Assembly: GCF_004337445.1 (NCBI RefSeq)
Contig: NZ_SJZB01000033.1
Coordinates: forward strand, 1-64,000
Reading direction: 5' to 3'
Length of the DNA: 64,000 bases
DNA from: Parasulfuritortus cantonensis
Lineage (GTDB): Bacteria > Pseudomonadota > Gammaproteobacteria > Burkholderiales > Thiobacillaceae
Below the pieces are notes generated by a model. It was not told where the DNA came from, did not search any database, and saw only the letters and a list, made by a program, of their open reading frames with translations. This document shows, piece by piece, positions 34,920-43,624 of the stretch (within the stretch, counting starts at the first letter, position 1; each line of letters opens with the position of its first letter). Position numbers and translations under genes: made by a program.

Positions 34920-37900
34920 CTATTCTACTTCCTGCCAGCGGCCGTCGCCGAACAGCAATGCGCTGCGGATGCGCTTGCCCGGATAGAGGGCGGCCATGGC
35001 GCGCCGGTAGTCCGCCAGCTGGTCCAGATAGGCGTCGGAAAAGCCGCCGGTCTTGTAGTCGAGCACCCAGACCTCGTCGTCGTATTCGACCAGGCGGTCG
35101 ATGCGCCGGATCTGGCCGTCGGCGCCCACGTAGGCGACCTCGTTGCGGCCCCGGCCGGAGGCGAAGAAGCGGCGCGTCTCCGGACCGGTCAGGATGGTCT
35201 CCGCCATCGCCCGGACCGGCGCGAACGCGGCCTCGTCGAGGCCCAGGTCGGCGCGCACGGCGGCCGCCGAGGCGCCTTCCGTGGCCAGTTCCAGGTAGCG
35301 ATGCACCCGCACGCCGAAGTCGATCTCGGGCGTCGAGACGACGCGCCGCTGGCCGACGCCCGCGGCCGGCAGACTCGGTTCGGCGCCGGCCACGGCGGCC
35401 GGCTCGGCGGCCGCGGCGGCATCGCCGAGCCGCATTTCCGGCAGGGCCGCCAGATCCGCCCGTTCGAGTGCCGCCGCCAGGCGGGCGAGCCAGGTGCCGT
35501 CCTTCGCCTCGGCCAGGCCGCTGACGATCAGGGCCTGCTTGGCCCGGGTCATGGCGACGTAGAGCAGGTTGAGGTGCTCGCGTGCCGTCAGGCCGGCTTC
35601 CTGGGCGAACAGCGGGTCGCGCGCCCGGCCGCGCAGTTCGCCGGCACCGTAGAGCGAGAAGTGCGTCGGCCGTTCGGCCGCCGGCGGCCAGTCGAGCAGG
35701 ACGCCCAGGTGGTCGCGGTCGCGCCGTTCCTCGTCGGCCTTGATCAGGAACACGATGGGGGCCTCCAGGCCCTTCGCGGCATGGATGGTGAGCATGCGCA
35801 CGGTGTCGCCGGCCGCCGCGGGCGGCTCGTCCGGGGCATCGTCGCCGGCGTCTTGGCCGAGTTCGTGCAGGGCGTCGAGGAAACGCGGCAGGCTCGGGAA
35901 GCGGCCGCCGCCCAGCTTCAGGCTCAGTTCCAGGACGCCGCGCAGGTTGGCCAGTACCGAGGCGCGCAGGTGTTCCGGCGTGGCCGCGGCGTAGCGCGCC
36001 TCGACCTCGCCCTCGTGGAAGATGCGGTCGAGCAGGTCGTGCGGGGGCAGCGGGCCGGCCGCGGCGCGCCAGGCCGTCAGGAGGTCGTGGGCGCGGCGTA
36101 TCCGTTCCGGGGCGTCCGGGTGGGCGCACCAGGCCGCCAGGCGGTCGAGCCAGGGGCCGCCCGGGCTGTCGGACAGCGCGACCAGGTCGGCATCCAGGCA
36201 GCCGAACAGCGGGCTCTTCAGTATCCGCGCCAGGCCGAGGTCGTCGTGCGGCATCACCAGGAAGCCGAGCAGGGCCATCAGGTCGCCCGCCTCCAGGGTG
36301 TCGAGCAGGCCGCCCCGGCGGCTGCCCAGATAGGGGATGCCGGCGGCCTTGAAGGCGTCCTCGAACACCTCCAGGCCGGTTCGGCCGGCGAACAGGACCA
36401 GCACGTCGGCGAAGCGGGCCGGCCGGCCGCCGTCCTCGGCGACCGCCAGGTGGCCGACCAACTCGACGATGCGCCGGGCGACCGCCGCCGCCTCGCCGGC
36501 GCGCTTGTCGGGGCGGGCCGGCGGCGGCTCGGTCAACGGGTCGCGCAGGGGGTGTGGCGGGTCGCCGGCGGCGTCGGCTTGGCCTGCATCGGCGGGCACC
36601 GTCAGCAGGCTGCACAGGCCGGGCAGGCCGGTCTGCCAGGCGGTGTGGGCGACGAAGCCGGGATATTCGGCGCCGAGACCGCCGAACAGGGCATTCACCC
36701 AGGCGACCACGCGCGGCGCGCAGCGCCGGGTCTCGTCCCGGCGGGCGATGCCGGCGGCGAAATTCTCCGCCAGCCAGGCGCCGGCCAATTCGAACAGACG
36801 CGGTTCGGCACGCCGGAAGCGGTAGATCGACTGCTTGGGGTCGCCGACCATGAACACGGTCGGCCGCTCGGGATCGGCACCGTAGGCCGACAGCCAGGCG
36901 GTCAGGATGTGCCACTGCAACGGGTTGGCATCCTGGAATTCGTCCAGCAGCAGGTGTTTCCAGCGCGCGTCCAGCTTGGCCAGCAGGCCGGCCGATTCGT
37001 CCGGGTCGGAGAGCAGGCGCAGGGCCAGCCATTCCGCGTCGGTGAAGTCGAGGCCGTCGCGCTCGCGCTTGAGCGCCTGATAGTGGGCGACCAAGTCCGT
37101 GCCGGCGGCCAGGGCGAGACGGTTGAGGCGCAGGGCGGCCTGGTCGGCCAGGCGGTCGCAGGCGGCCGCTACCCGTTCGCCGAGCTGGTGATGCAGTTCG
37201 ACGAAGCGTACCGCCGGGCCGGCACCCAGGCGCTTGTCCAGGGTGGCGCCGCCCTTGCGCGCGGCGATCTCGCCTTTGGCGGTGAGGAAGACGGCGCGGA
37301 GTGCGGCCCAATCCGCCGGCGTCTTGGCCGGGTCGCGCGGATGGTCGAGTTCCTCCAGCAACCCGGCCAACAGGGCGGCCCGTTCGGCATCCTGTTTCAC
37401 GGCCTGGCCATTCCCGGCCAGGAGCGGCAGGAACTCGGCCAGGCCGGCTCGGAAGCCCGGTTCCGACCACAGTGCCGCCGCCACGTCGGTGTCTTCGTCC
37501 AGGCCGCTCAGCGCGGCGAGTCCGGCCAGCGCCTCGGCGACCGGATCGGCACGGCCCGCGGCCCAGCGCCACCACTCGGCGCGCTTGTCCAGGAAGGCGA
37601 ACAGCAGCTTGCGCACGCTGGCCAGCGGCATCGTCTCGAACAGGCCGGCCAGTGCCGCCGCCGGCGCCGCCCGTGCCGGTGCGCGCAGCGACTCCGCCCA
37701 GGTCTGCCAGGCTTCGGCCCGGAGCAGGACCGCGTCCTCGATCAGGTTGGCGGGGGCACGGCTGGCCAGGGGCGCCCGGCCGAGCAGGTTGAGGAACCAG
37801 CCGTGGAAGGTGGTGATCATCGGACCCGGCACGCTGTCCAGGACGGTCTCGAACAGGCTCCGGGCGCGCGGCAGGAGCAGGCGTGCCGCCTCGGCGTCGA

Positions 37901-38171
37901 GGCCGCGCTGTTCGAGGAAGGCACAGACCTCATCGGCATCCGCGACCGCGAGGTGCTCCAGCCACTCGTACAGGCGCTGGCGCATCTCCTCGGCCGCCTT
38001 GCGCGTGAAGGTGACGGCCAGCAGTTCGGACGGCGCCACCCCGGCCAGCAGCAGGCGGAGCATGCGCGAGACCAGCAGCCAGGTCTTGCCGCTCCCGGCG
38101 CAGGCCTCGACGACGGCGCTATGGGTGGGATCGATGGCCCGTTGCGGCGTCATGGCGTGTCGGATGGGCAA
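34920..38171 (-). CDS. AddA-like UvrD helicase-nuclease
   Basis: A 1083-aa UvrD/RecB-type helicase with a C-terminal nuclease domain, expected to process DNA double-strand ends for recombination. Walker A is ACAGSGKT (23-30), followed by AVTFTRKAAEEMRQRL, LLLDEFQDANPLQWHIL, VGDPKQSIYRFR and ISGLAEAKDG-type helicase motifs including MTIHAAKGLEAPIVFL. The nuclease motif VWVLDYKTGGFSD lies near residue 1030, and a QLADYRRAM helix follows. The AddB-type PD-(D/E)XK partner gene that usually precedes it is not adjacent. ATG at 38171 or 38153 could be the start. Confidence 0.9.
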   Translation of the reverse strand: MPIRHAMTPQRAIDPTHSAVVEACAGSGKTWLLVSRMLRLLLAGVAPSELLAVTFTRKAAEEMRQRLYEWLEHLAVADADEVCAFLEQRGLDAEAARLLLPRARSLFETVLDSVPGPMITTFHGWFLNLLGRAPLASRAPANLIEDAVLLRAEAWQTWAESLRAPARAAPAAALAGLFETMPLASVRKLLFAFLDKRAEWWRWAAGRADPVAEALAGLAALSGLDEDTDVAAALWSEPGFRAGLAEFLPLLAGNGQAVKQDAERAALLAGLLEELDHPRDPAKTPADWAALRAVFLTAKGEIAARKGGATLDKRLGAGPAVRFVELHHQLGERVAAACDRLADQAALRLNRLALAAGTDLVAHYQALKRERDGLDFTDAEWLALRLLSDPDESAGLLAKLDARWKHLLLDEFQDANPLQWHILTAWLSAYGADPERPTVFMVGDPKQSIYRFRRAEPRLFELAGAWLAENFAAGIARRDETRRCAPRVVAWVNALFGGLGAEYPGFVAHTAWQTGLPGLCSLLTVPADAGQADAAGDPPHPLRDPLTEPPPARPDKRAGEAAAVARRIVELVGHLAVAEDGGRPARFADVLVLFAGRTGLEVFEDAFKAAGIPYLGSRRGGLLDTLEAGDLMALLGFLVMPHDDLGLARILKSPLFGCLDADLVALSDSPGGPWLDRLAAWCAHPDAPERIRRAHDLLTAWRAAAGPLPPHDLLDRIFHEGEVEARYAAATPEHLRASVLANLRGVLELSLKLGGGRFPSLPRFLDALHELGQDAGDDAPDEPPAAAGDTVRMLTIHAAKGLEAPIVFLIKADEERRDRDHLGVLLDWPPAAERPTHFSLYGAGELRGRARDPLFAQEAGLTAREHLNLLYVAMTRAKQALIVSGLAEAKDGTWLARLAAALERADLAALPEMRLGDAAAAAEPAAVAGAEPSLPAAGVGQRRVVSTPEIDFGVRVHRYLELATEGASAAAVRADLGLDEAAFAPVRAMAETILTGPETRRFFASGRGRNEVAYVGADGQIRRIDRLVEYDDEVWVLDYKTGGFSDAYLDQLADYRRAMAALYPGKRIRSALLFGDGRWQEVE

Positions 38172-38303
38172 TTGGCCGACCTTGGCTTTTCATGTATCGG
38201 CGTTTCCGGAGGGGCTATCGCAGATGTTGCTGTTCGCAGTATGTTGTGGCTGAAACATGAAGGGCATACTACCCGAGCTGACGCGGACAACGAGAGGAAC
38301 CCG

Positions 38304-38603
38304 ATGATATTCAATTGGTTTGACGCGAGGGAAGAGGTGGCTTTCGGGGCCCGGCTGGCCGAATTCTTCGACACCGAACTAACTGCGCTGGAAGGCAAAT
38401 CAGGGCGCAAGCAGGACGATAAGCGGCACAAACTGGTGGTACGCGTGATGCAGCAAGCTAAACAATTTCGGGCAACCAGGAAGATCAATCCCTACAAGAA
38501 GGCCAAGCTCGCCAACGCGTTCAAGTGGCGGCTGAAGGATTTAGGCCATGACAGCGCCCTGATCGATCAGTTGACTAAGGACATTCTGCTGAACCTCCAA
38601 TAG
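38304..38603 (+). CDS. Small basic protein before the GT41 gene
   Basis: A 99-aa protein I do not recognise. It starts MIFNWFDAREEVAFG after a clear GAGAGGA site. It has a charged helical middle rich in Lys and Arg (GKSGRKQDDKRHKLVVRVMQQAKQFRATRK) and a helical end. No signal peptide or membrane segment is seen. The TPR/GT41 gene begins 9 bp downstream and its product has a comparable start (SLFNWFKRG), so the two are probably cotranscribed and may share a targeting or interaction motif. Confidence 0.75.
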   Translation: MIFNWFDAREEVAFGARLAEFFDTELTALEGKSGRKQDDKRHKLVVRVMQQAKQFRATRKINPYKKAKLANAFKWRLKDLGHDSALIDQLTKDILLNLQ

Positions 38604-38612
38604 GGAACCTGC

Positions 38613-40946
38613 ATGGCCTCATTGTTCAACTGGTTCAAGCGGGGCAAGATTGCCACGCAGGGAACCTCGACGCCGACGGACCTCATCAGGCGCGGCAATG
38701 ATCTGTTGGACCGCGGCGAACTCGATGCGGCCCGGGTTCAGTATCAGGAGGCCCTGGCGCTCGACCCGGACCATGCCGACGCCTGCATCTGTCTCGGCTT
38801 CGTTCTGAAGGAAATGGGCCAGTCAGAGGCGGCAATGCCCTATCTGGAACGTGCTGCGCGGCTAAGACCTGATTCCGACGACGCCCACTATCTGCTCGGC
38901 CTTGCCGCCGAGGCACTGGGCGACGGCGAGACTGCGGCGCGCCATTTGGCCAGTGCCGTCGCAATCAAGCCGGCGTTCGCCCTCGGCTGGCGTGACCTGT
39001 GCCGCGTGCAGTTTCAGGGTGGGCACTATGCCGAGGCGAGGGACGCTGTCGAGCGGGGCCTCGCCGTCGACCCGCAGTCGCCGGACCTTCATTTTTATCT
39101 CGGCAACCTATATCTACACGAATCGGACCCCGAAGCGGCCGCCGCCAGTTATGAGAAGACGCTGGCATTGGACCCCGACCATGCCGAGGCGTACTGCAAC
39201 CGAGGACTCGCCCTGCAACGCAGTGGGCGCTTCGACGATGCATTGGCGAGCCTCGACAAGGCGATCCGCCTCCGGCCGGATTATGCCGAGGCCCAGTTCA
39301 ACCGCGGTTGCGTCTGTAGCGGAATGCGTCGGTTCGAGGATGCCCTGACCGACTTCGATCTTGCCATCAGCATCAGACCAGATTATGTCGATGCCCGTAC
39401 CCACCGCGGCCTGGCACTCATGGATCTCGGTCGCCTGGATGAGGCCATTGACGCGTTCGACCGTGCCCTCGCCATCAACCCGGATCAAGTCGATGCCTAC
39501 GTCAACCGAGGCCACGCCTTTTTCCTTGGCAACCATTATCCGGAAGCCATCGAGGCGTACGAGCGGGCACTCGCTCTAGAGCCAAACGTCCCGTTCCTGT
39601 TCGGTCAGGCCATGCATACCCGGATGAAGATGTGCGCCTGGAGCCGGTTCGCCCCGGATCTGGAGCAACTGACACACAAAATGCGCCTGGGCGAGAACAG
39701 TATCCAGCCATTCGCGGCGCAGGCGCTGATCAGCGATCCGGAACTCCTGCGCCAACTGGCCGAAACATGGGCAAAACAGACCCCTGAGCAGTCTCTCGAA
39801 ACGGACGCCAGCCAAAGCGGCAGTTCCGCGAGAATTCGCGTTGGCTACTACTCGGCCGATTTTTGCATGCACCCCGTGTCGTTCCTGATGGCGGAAGTGT
39901 TCGAACTGCACGATAGGGCACGCTTCGAAGTGATTGGTTTTGCTTTTGGCAGGGACCGGCAGGATGAAATGACTCGGCGGCTCGAGGCGGCTTTCGACCG
40001 TTTCATCGATGTGCGAGGCAAGACCGACCGACAAATTGCCGAGCTGTCACGCGAGCTGGGGATAGATATTGCGATTGACCTGGGCGGTTATACGACCGAT
40101 GCGCGTACCGGCATCTTCGCCTACCGGGCGGCACCTATCCAGGCGAGCTACATCGGCTATCTGGGCACCATGGGCGTCCCCTATTTCGACTACCTCCTGG
40201 CCGACGAAATCATCATCCCGGCCGAATGCCAACCCTATTACAGCGAGAAGATCGTCTACCTGCCTAGCTACCAGGCAAACGACTCCAAGCGGGCAATCTC
40301 CGACCGGGTATTTACGCGAGCGGAACTCGGCCTTCCGGAAGATGGCTTCGTGTTCTGCTGTTTCAACAACAGTTTCAAGATCACCCCTTCTACATTCGAT
40401 GGCTGGATGCGGATACTCGGCCAAGTGCCGGGCAGCGTGCTGCTTCTCTATGCCGAAAATCCCTCGGTGATCCCGAACTTGCAGCGCGAAGCCGAATGCC
40501 GGGGCATTGCGCCTGGCCGTCTGGTGTTCGCAGGGGCCCTTCCGCGTGCCGACTATCTCGCCCGCTATCGGGCAGCAGATCTGTTCCTCGATACCTTCCC
40601 CTACAACGCCGGGACGACTGCCAGCGATGCGCTATGGGCCGGACTGCCTGTTCTTACCCTGGCCGGGACGGCATTTGCCAGTCGGGTCGCGGCCAGCGTG
40701 TTGCGGGCCATCGATCTGTCTGAGTTGGTCGCGACCACCCAGTCCGCCTACGAGGCGTTGGCCGTGGAGTTGGCGACGACGCCCGACAGGCTCAACCAAA
40801 TCCGGGAGCGGTTGGCCGAAAATCGGGCGACCGCCCGGCTGTTCGACAGCCCGCGGTTCACCAGGAGTCTCGAGGCCGCGTACAGTGCAATGATGGAGCA
40901 GTTCCAGAATGGCGTGGCGCCGGACAACATAGTTATTCGGAACTGA
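38613..40946 (+). CDS. TPR/SPY-type O-GlcNAc transferase-like protein (GT41)
   Basis: A 777-aa soluble glycosyltransferase of the OGT/SPINDLY type, predicted to attach a sugar to Ser/Thr of proteins in the cytoplasm. Residues about 25-335 hold eight or so TPR repeats (AEAYCNRGLALQRSGRFDDALASLDKAI and similar). The catalytic GT41 region follows: GYYSADFCMHPVSFLMAEV with the conserved His420, SYIGYLGTMGVPYFDYLLAD, CCFNNSFKITPSTFDGWM with the nucleotide-site Lys589, and DLFLDTFPYNAGTTASDALWAGLPVLTL. It lies directly upstream of the pilin gene, so pilin is an obvious candidate substrate. The donor sugar cannot be told from sequence. Confidence 0.92.
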   Translation: MASLFNWFKRGKIATQGTSTPTDLIRRGNDLLDRGELDAARVQYQEALALDPDHADACICLGFVLKEMGQSEAAMPYLERAARLRPDSDDAHYLLGLAAEALGDGETAARHLASAVAIKPAFALGWRDLCRVQFQGGHYAEARDAVERGLAVDPQSPDLHFYLGNLYLHESDPEAAAASYEKTLALDPDHAEAYCNRGLALQRSGRFDDALASLDKAIRLRPDYAEAQFNRGCVCSGMRRFEDALTDFDLAISIRPDYVDARTHRGLALMDLGRLDEAIDAFDRALAINPDQVDAYVNRGHAFFLGNHYPEAIEAYERALALEPNVPFLFGQAMHTRMKMCAWSRFAPDLEQLTHKMRLGENSIQPFAAQALISDPELLRQLAETWAKQTPEQSLETDASQSGSSARIRVGYYSADFCMHPVSFLMAEVFELHDRARFEVIGFAFGRDRQDEMTRRLEAAFDRFIDVRGKTDRQIAELSRELGIDIAIDLGGYTTDARTGIFAYRAAPIQASYIGYLGTMGVPYFDYLLADEIIIPAECQPYYSEKIVYLPSYQANDSKRAISDRVFTRAELGLPEDGFVFCCFNNSFKITPSTFDGWMRILGQVPGSVLLLYAENPSVIPNLQREAECRGIAPGRLVFAGALPRADYLARYRAADLFLDTFPYNAGTTASDALWAGLPVLTLAGTAFASRVAASVLRAIDLSELVATTQSAYEALAVELATTPDRLNQIRERLAENRATARLFDSPRFTRSLEAAYSAMMEQFQNGVAPDNIVIRN

Positions 40947-40971
40947 CGCGCCTTGGTCATTTTTCGGCGAT

Positions 40972-40992
40972 AGGTGACGTTTTTTGTCACCT
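40972..40992. promoter_or_regulatory. Hairpin between GT41 and pilin genes
   Basis: A 7-bp perfect stem (AGGTGAC pairing with GTCACCT) with a T-rich 7-nt loop lies 26 bp after the GT41 stop. It has no T-run behind it on either strand. It could be a weak terminator or a protein-binding site upstream of the pilin promoter. Confidence 0.35.
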
Positions 40993-41129
40993 TGGGTGGG
41001 CTAGGGGCAATATTGGCTGTTACCCGTCCCTATGCAAAAAAACGGGTCAGCCGTGAACGGTTATCAGTTTTGGCAGATTACTTGCATCCTGTGCCCGGTG
41101 AGGTAATCAAGACGTGTCGTCCGGGCCAA

Positions 41130-41146
41130 CTGGCATGGTTCTGGCT
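41130..41146 (+). promoter_or_regulatory. Sigma-54 promoter of the pilin gene
   Basis: CTGGCATGGTTCTGGCT fits the sigma-54 consensus YTGGCACGRNNNTTGCW at all but two fixed positions. The essential GG (41132-41133) and GC (41144-41145) are exactly 10 bp apart. The expected start near 41157 gives a leader of about 50 nt before the pilin ATG. RpoN with PilR controls type IV pilin genes in many proteobacteria. Confidence 0.8.
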
Positions 41147-41206
41147 AGCCACTGTTCGCCATCTGACGAGATGGCGCTTCGACAAACAACTTGCAAGGAG
41201 TTTCAA

Positions 41207-41647
41207 ATGAAACGTGTACAACAGGGCTTCACCCTGATCGAACTGCTGATCGTTGTGGCCATTATCGGTATCCTCGCCGCCATCGCCATCCCGGCCTATC
41301 AGGACTACGTGATCAAGTCGCAGGTCTCGGAAGGCTACTCCATCGCCGACGGCCTCAAGGCCCCGATCAGTGAGATTTACCATAACGACGGTGTCTTCAC
41401 CAACGCCAACAACGGCAGCGGCACCATCCTCGCCTCCACTTCCTACACCGGCAAGTACGTTACCAACGTCCAAGTCAGCGCCGGCAAGATCACCGTCGAA
41501 TACGGCAATGAGGCCAACACGAAGATTGCCGGCTCCAACATCGTCATCTCCCCGGTTGACCACGGTGGTTCCATCGAGTGGAAGTGCAAGGCGGTTGCGG
41601 GTACGAACGTCCTCGCGAAGTATCGCCCGGCTGCTTGCGGCGACTGA
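41207..41647 (+). CDS. pilA: Type IV major pilin (PilA/PilE type)
   Basis: The 146-aa prepilin of a type IV pilus used in adhesion, twitching and DNA uptake. The short leader MKRVQQG ends at the prepilin peptidase site before Phe8; Glu12 is the conserved fifth residue of the mature chain. The hydrophobic stalk [27 protein letters not shown] is classic. The globular part has a Ser/Thr/Asn-rich stretch ([18 protein letters not shown], 65-82) and a C-terminal Cys127-Cys144 pair forming the D-loop. AAGGAG precedes the ATG. A sigma-54 promoter lies upstream and a strong terminator downstream. Confidence 0.97.
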   Translation: MKRVQQGFTLIELLIVVAIIGILAAIAIPAYQDYVIKSQVSEGYSIADGLKAPISEIYHNDGVFTNANNGSGTILASTSYTGKYVTNVQVSAGKITVEYGNEANTKIAGSNIVISPVDHGGSIEWKCKAVAGTNVLAKYRPAACGD

Positions 41648-41660
41648 CCGCAACGTCCCG

Positions 41661-41687
41661 AAAACAGGGCTTCGGCCCTGTTTTTTT
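41661..41687 (+). terminator. Intrinsic terminator after the pilin gene
   Basis: A 10-bp stem (AAAACAGGGC, TTCG tetraloop, GCCCTGTTTT) runs into a seven-T tract 14 bp after the pilin stop. It should end most pilin transcripts, so the following glycosyltransferase genes would be expressed at lower level by read-through or from a promoter I cannot see. Confidence 0.92.
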
Positions 41688-41707
41688 GTGTCGCCGTCGG
41701 CTAGTTC

Positions 41708-43624
41708 ATGGCAAGCAGAAGTAGCTTGGCGTTTGCGCTGATGGCGGCGCTGCTAGGCCTTGCGGCGGCCTGCTACGCGCCCGGCCTCAACGGGCCCTTC
41801 ATCGTCGACGACTACACCACGTTGCCGAGGCTCGCACGCTTCGGCGGCATCGACAGCCTCAGCAAGCTGAGTGTCTTTCTCGCCGGTGACATCACCGGCA
41901 CCCGCCCGTTGTCCTTGCTGACGTTCGCGCTGAACAGCACGTCCTGGCCGGCCGCACCTTGGTCATTCAAGGCCGCCAACCTGCTTCTGCATCTGCTCAA
42001 CGGTGGCGTGCTCTTCCTCTTCTGCCGCCAACTGCTCAGGCGGCACGGGACCCCGGAGCCGCGGGTCGCCTGGATCGCCGCGTTCTCCGCCGGATTCTGG
42101 CTGCTTAATCCCTTCAACGTTTCCACCGTCCTCTACGTCATCCAGAGGATGGCGATGCTCTCAGCCCTTTTTGTCCTTGCTGGGCTGGTCACCTACCTGC
42201 ACGGACGAAGCATGCTCGCGACGCGGCCGCGGGCCGGACATTATTGGATGTCGGCAGCGATTCTGCTCGGTACTGGACTGGCCGTGCTCTGCAAGGAGAA
42301 CGGTGCCTTGCTACCGCTTCTCGCCCTCGTCCTGGAATACACCCTGCCACGGGCTGGGCGTACCGCTGTCCGGCCATCCCGTGTGTGGCTGTATGCATTT
42401 CTCTGGCTGCCCAGCCTTGCCGTGATTGCCCTGCTTGTGCAGCATGCCGGACCAGCGGCGTATGCCAGCCGCAACTTTGACCTTGTCGAGCGCCTGCTTA
42501 CGGAGTCCCGGGTGATCATCGATTATCTCTGGCACTGGTTCAATCCCTTCGCGGCCCCACGTGGCGTGCTGGCGGACGACTATCCCGTCGTGCACAGCCT
42601 ATCCGCACCGAGGACCACGTTGGCGGCAGTCGCCGGTGTGTCCGGGCTGCTGGTTTGGGCCGTATGGCAGCGTCATAACCATCCCTTGCTTGCACTCGCG
42701 ATCCTGTTCTACTTCGTCGGCCACCTGATGGAATCGACGATCGTGCCGCTCGAGATCTACTTTGAGCACCGCAACTACCTGCCCGCCATGCTGTTGCCGC
42801 TGCCGGTTGCCGTCTGGACCGCCAGCCGGGTCGCCGATTCCAGGCTCGCCCTGTCGATTGGCCTCGCGGTCCTGGTCGGCCTGGCGGTACAGACCCACCG
42901 GTTGGCTGGCATATGGGGCAGCGACCTGGCCTTGGCCAAGTGGTCGTTGCTGTCCAGTCCGGGTTCGCTGCGCGCCGTCAGCAACATGGCTTCCACACTC
43001 TCGGAGCACGGGCGCGCCGATTTGGCGATCGAGACCCTTGAACAGGGCCTGACCCGGAATCCGGAGCAGAGCCATCTGCAACTCCAACTGCTGGCCGAGA
43101 AGTGTCGGGCAGGCGGCATCACGGTCACGGATTGGGAGGATGCAGGGCGTTATTTCAGTAAGTACCCCATCAAGTTCAGGAGCTTCCCGTTGCTGGCGTC
43201 ACTGGTCGCAACTGCAGACTCGCCTCAGTGCCCCGGACTTGACGGTCGCCGCCTCCTCACGTTTGTCCGGCAACTCAGCGGCCATCCCCTCACTCGCGCG
43301 GACCCTCGCCTACTGCGCCTGCTGCGGTATGCTGAGGGCGAGTTGCTGCTTAGGCACGGTGCGGCGGGTGAGGCATTGGCTGCGTTCAGCGCCTCAGTGG
43401 CCCTGCGGGCGCCAATTGGCGTCGGGCTTCAGGAGGTTGCTTTGCTTGCGACGTACGGCCATCTCCGCGAGGCCCTGGCCTTGCTTGATCGGGTCCAGGC
43501 GATGCCCGAGCCAGACGGCTTCAAACAGGCGGCTGTGCATCGTTTCTACGCGGCCGAGATTCCACACCTGCGTGCGACGTTGCTCGGCGACTTGGCAACA
43601 CAGCAAGGAGTAACGCCACCGTGA
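41708..43624 (+). CDS. GT-C/TMTC-like membrane TPR glycosyltransferase 1
   Basis: A 638-aa polytopic membrane protein with a soluble C-terminal helical TPR-like domain, the layout of TMTC-type O-mannosyltransferases. The GT-C acidic pair lies in the first external loop (FIVDDYTTL, Asp34-Asp35). SFKAANLLLHLLNGGVLFLF and the conserved ESTIVPLEIYFEHRNYL (FEHRNYL from residue 352) are shared with the next gene. About ten hydrophobic helices precede residue 400. It begins 21 bp after the pilin terminator and ends with a GTGA overlap into its paralogue. An exported protein acceptor, perhaps pilin, is inferred. Confidence 0.82.
   Translation: MASRSSLAFALMAALLGLAAACYAPGLNGPFIVDDYTTLPRLARFGGIDSLSKLSVFLAGDITGTRPLSLLTFALNSTSWPAAPWSFKAANLLLHLLNGGVLFLFCRQLLRRHGTPEPRVAWIAAFSAGFWLLNPFNVSTVLYVIQRMAMLSALFVLAGLVTYLHGRSMLATRPRAGHYWMSAAILLGTGLAVLCKENGALLPLLALVLEYTLPRAGRTAVRPSRVWLYAFLWLPSLAVIALLVQHAGPAAYASRNFDLVERLLTESRVIIDYLWHWFNPFAAPRGVLADDYPVVHSLSAPRTTLAAVAGVSGLLVWAVWQRHNHPLLALAILFYFVGHLMESTIVPLEIYFEHRNYLPAMLLPLPVAVWTASRVADSRLALSIGLAVLVGLAVQTHRLAGIWGSDLALAKWSLLSSPGSLRAVSNMASTLSEHGRADLAIETLEQGLTRNPEQSHLQLQLLAEKCRAGGITVTDWEDAGRYFSKYPIKFRSFPLLASLVATADSPQCPGLDGRRLLTFVRQLSGHPLTRADPRLLRLLRYAEGELLLRHGAAGEALAAFSASVALRAPIGVGLQEVALLATYGHLREALALLDRVQAMPEPDGFKQAAVHRFYAAEIPHLRATLLGDLATQQGVTPP

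Noticed and set aside
34857-38303. Very long plus-strand frame running into the 99-aa gene
   Set aside because: Antisense to the AddA-like gene; only the last 99 codons after the ATG at 38304 have a ribosome site and plausible composition.
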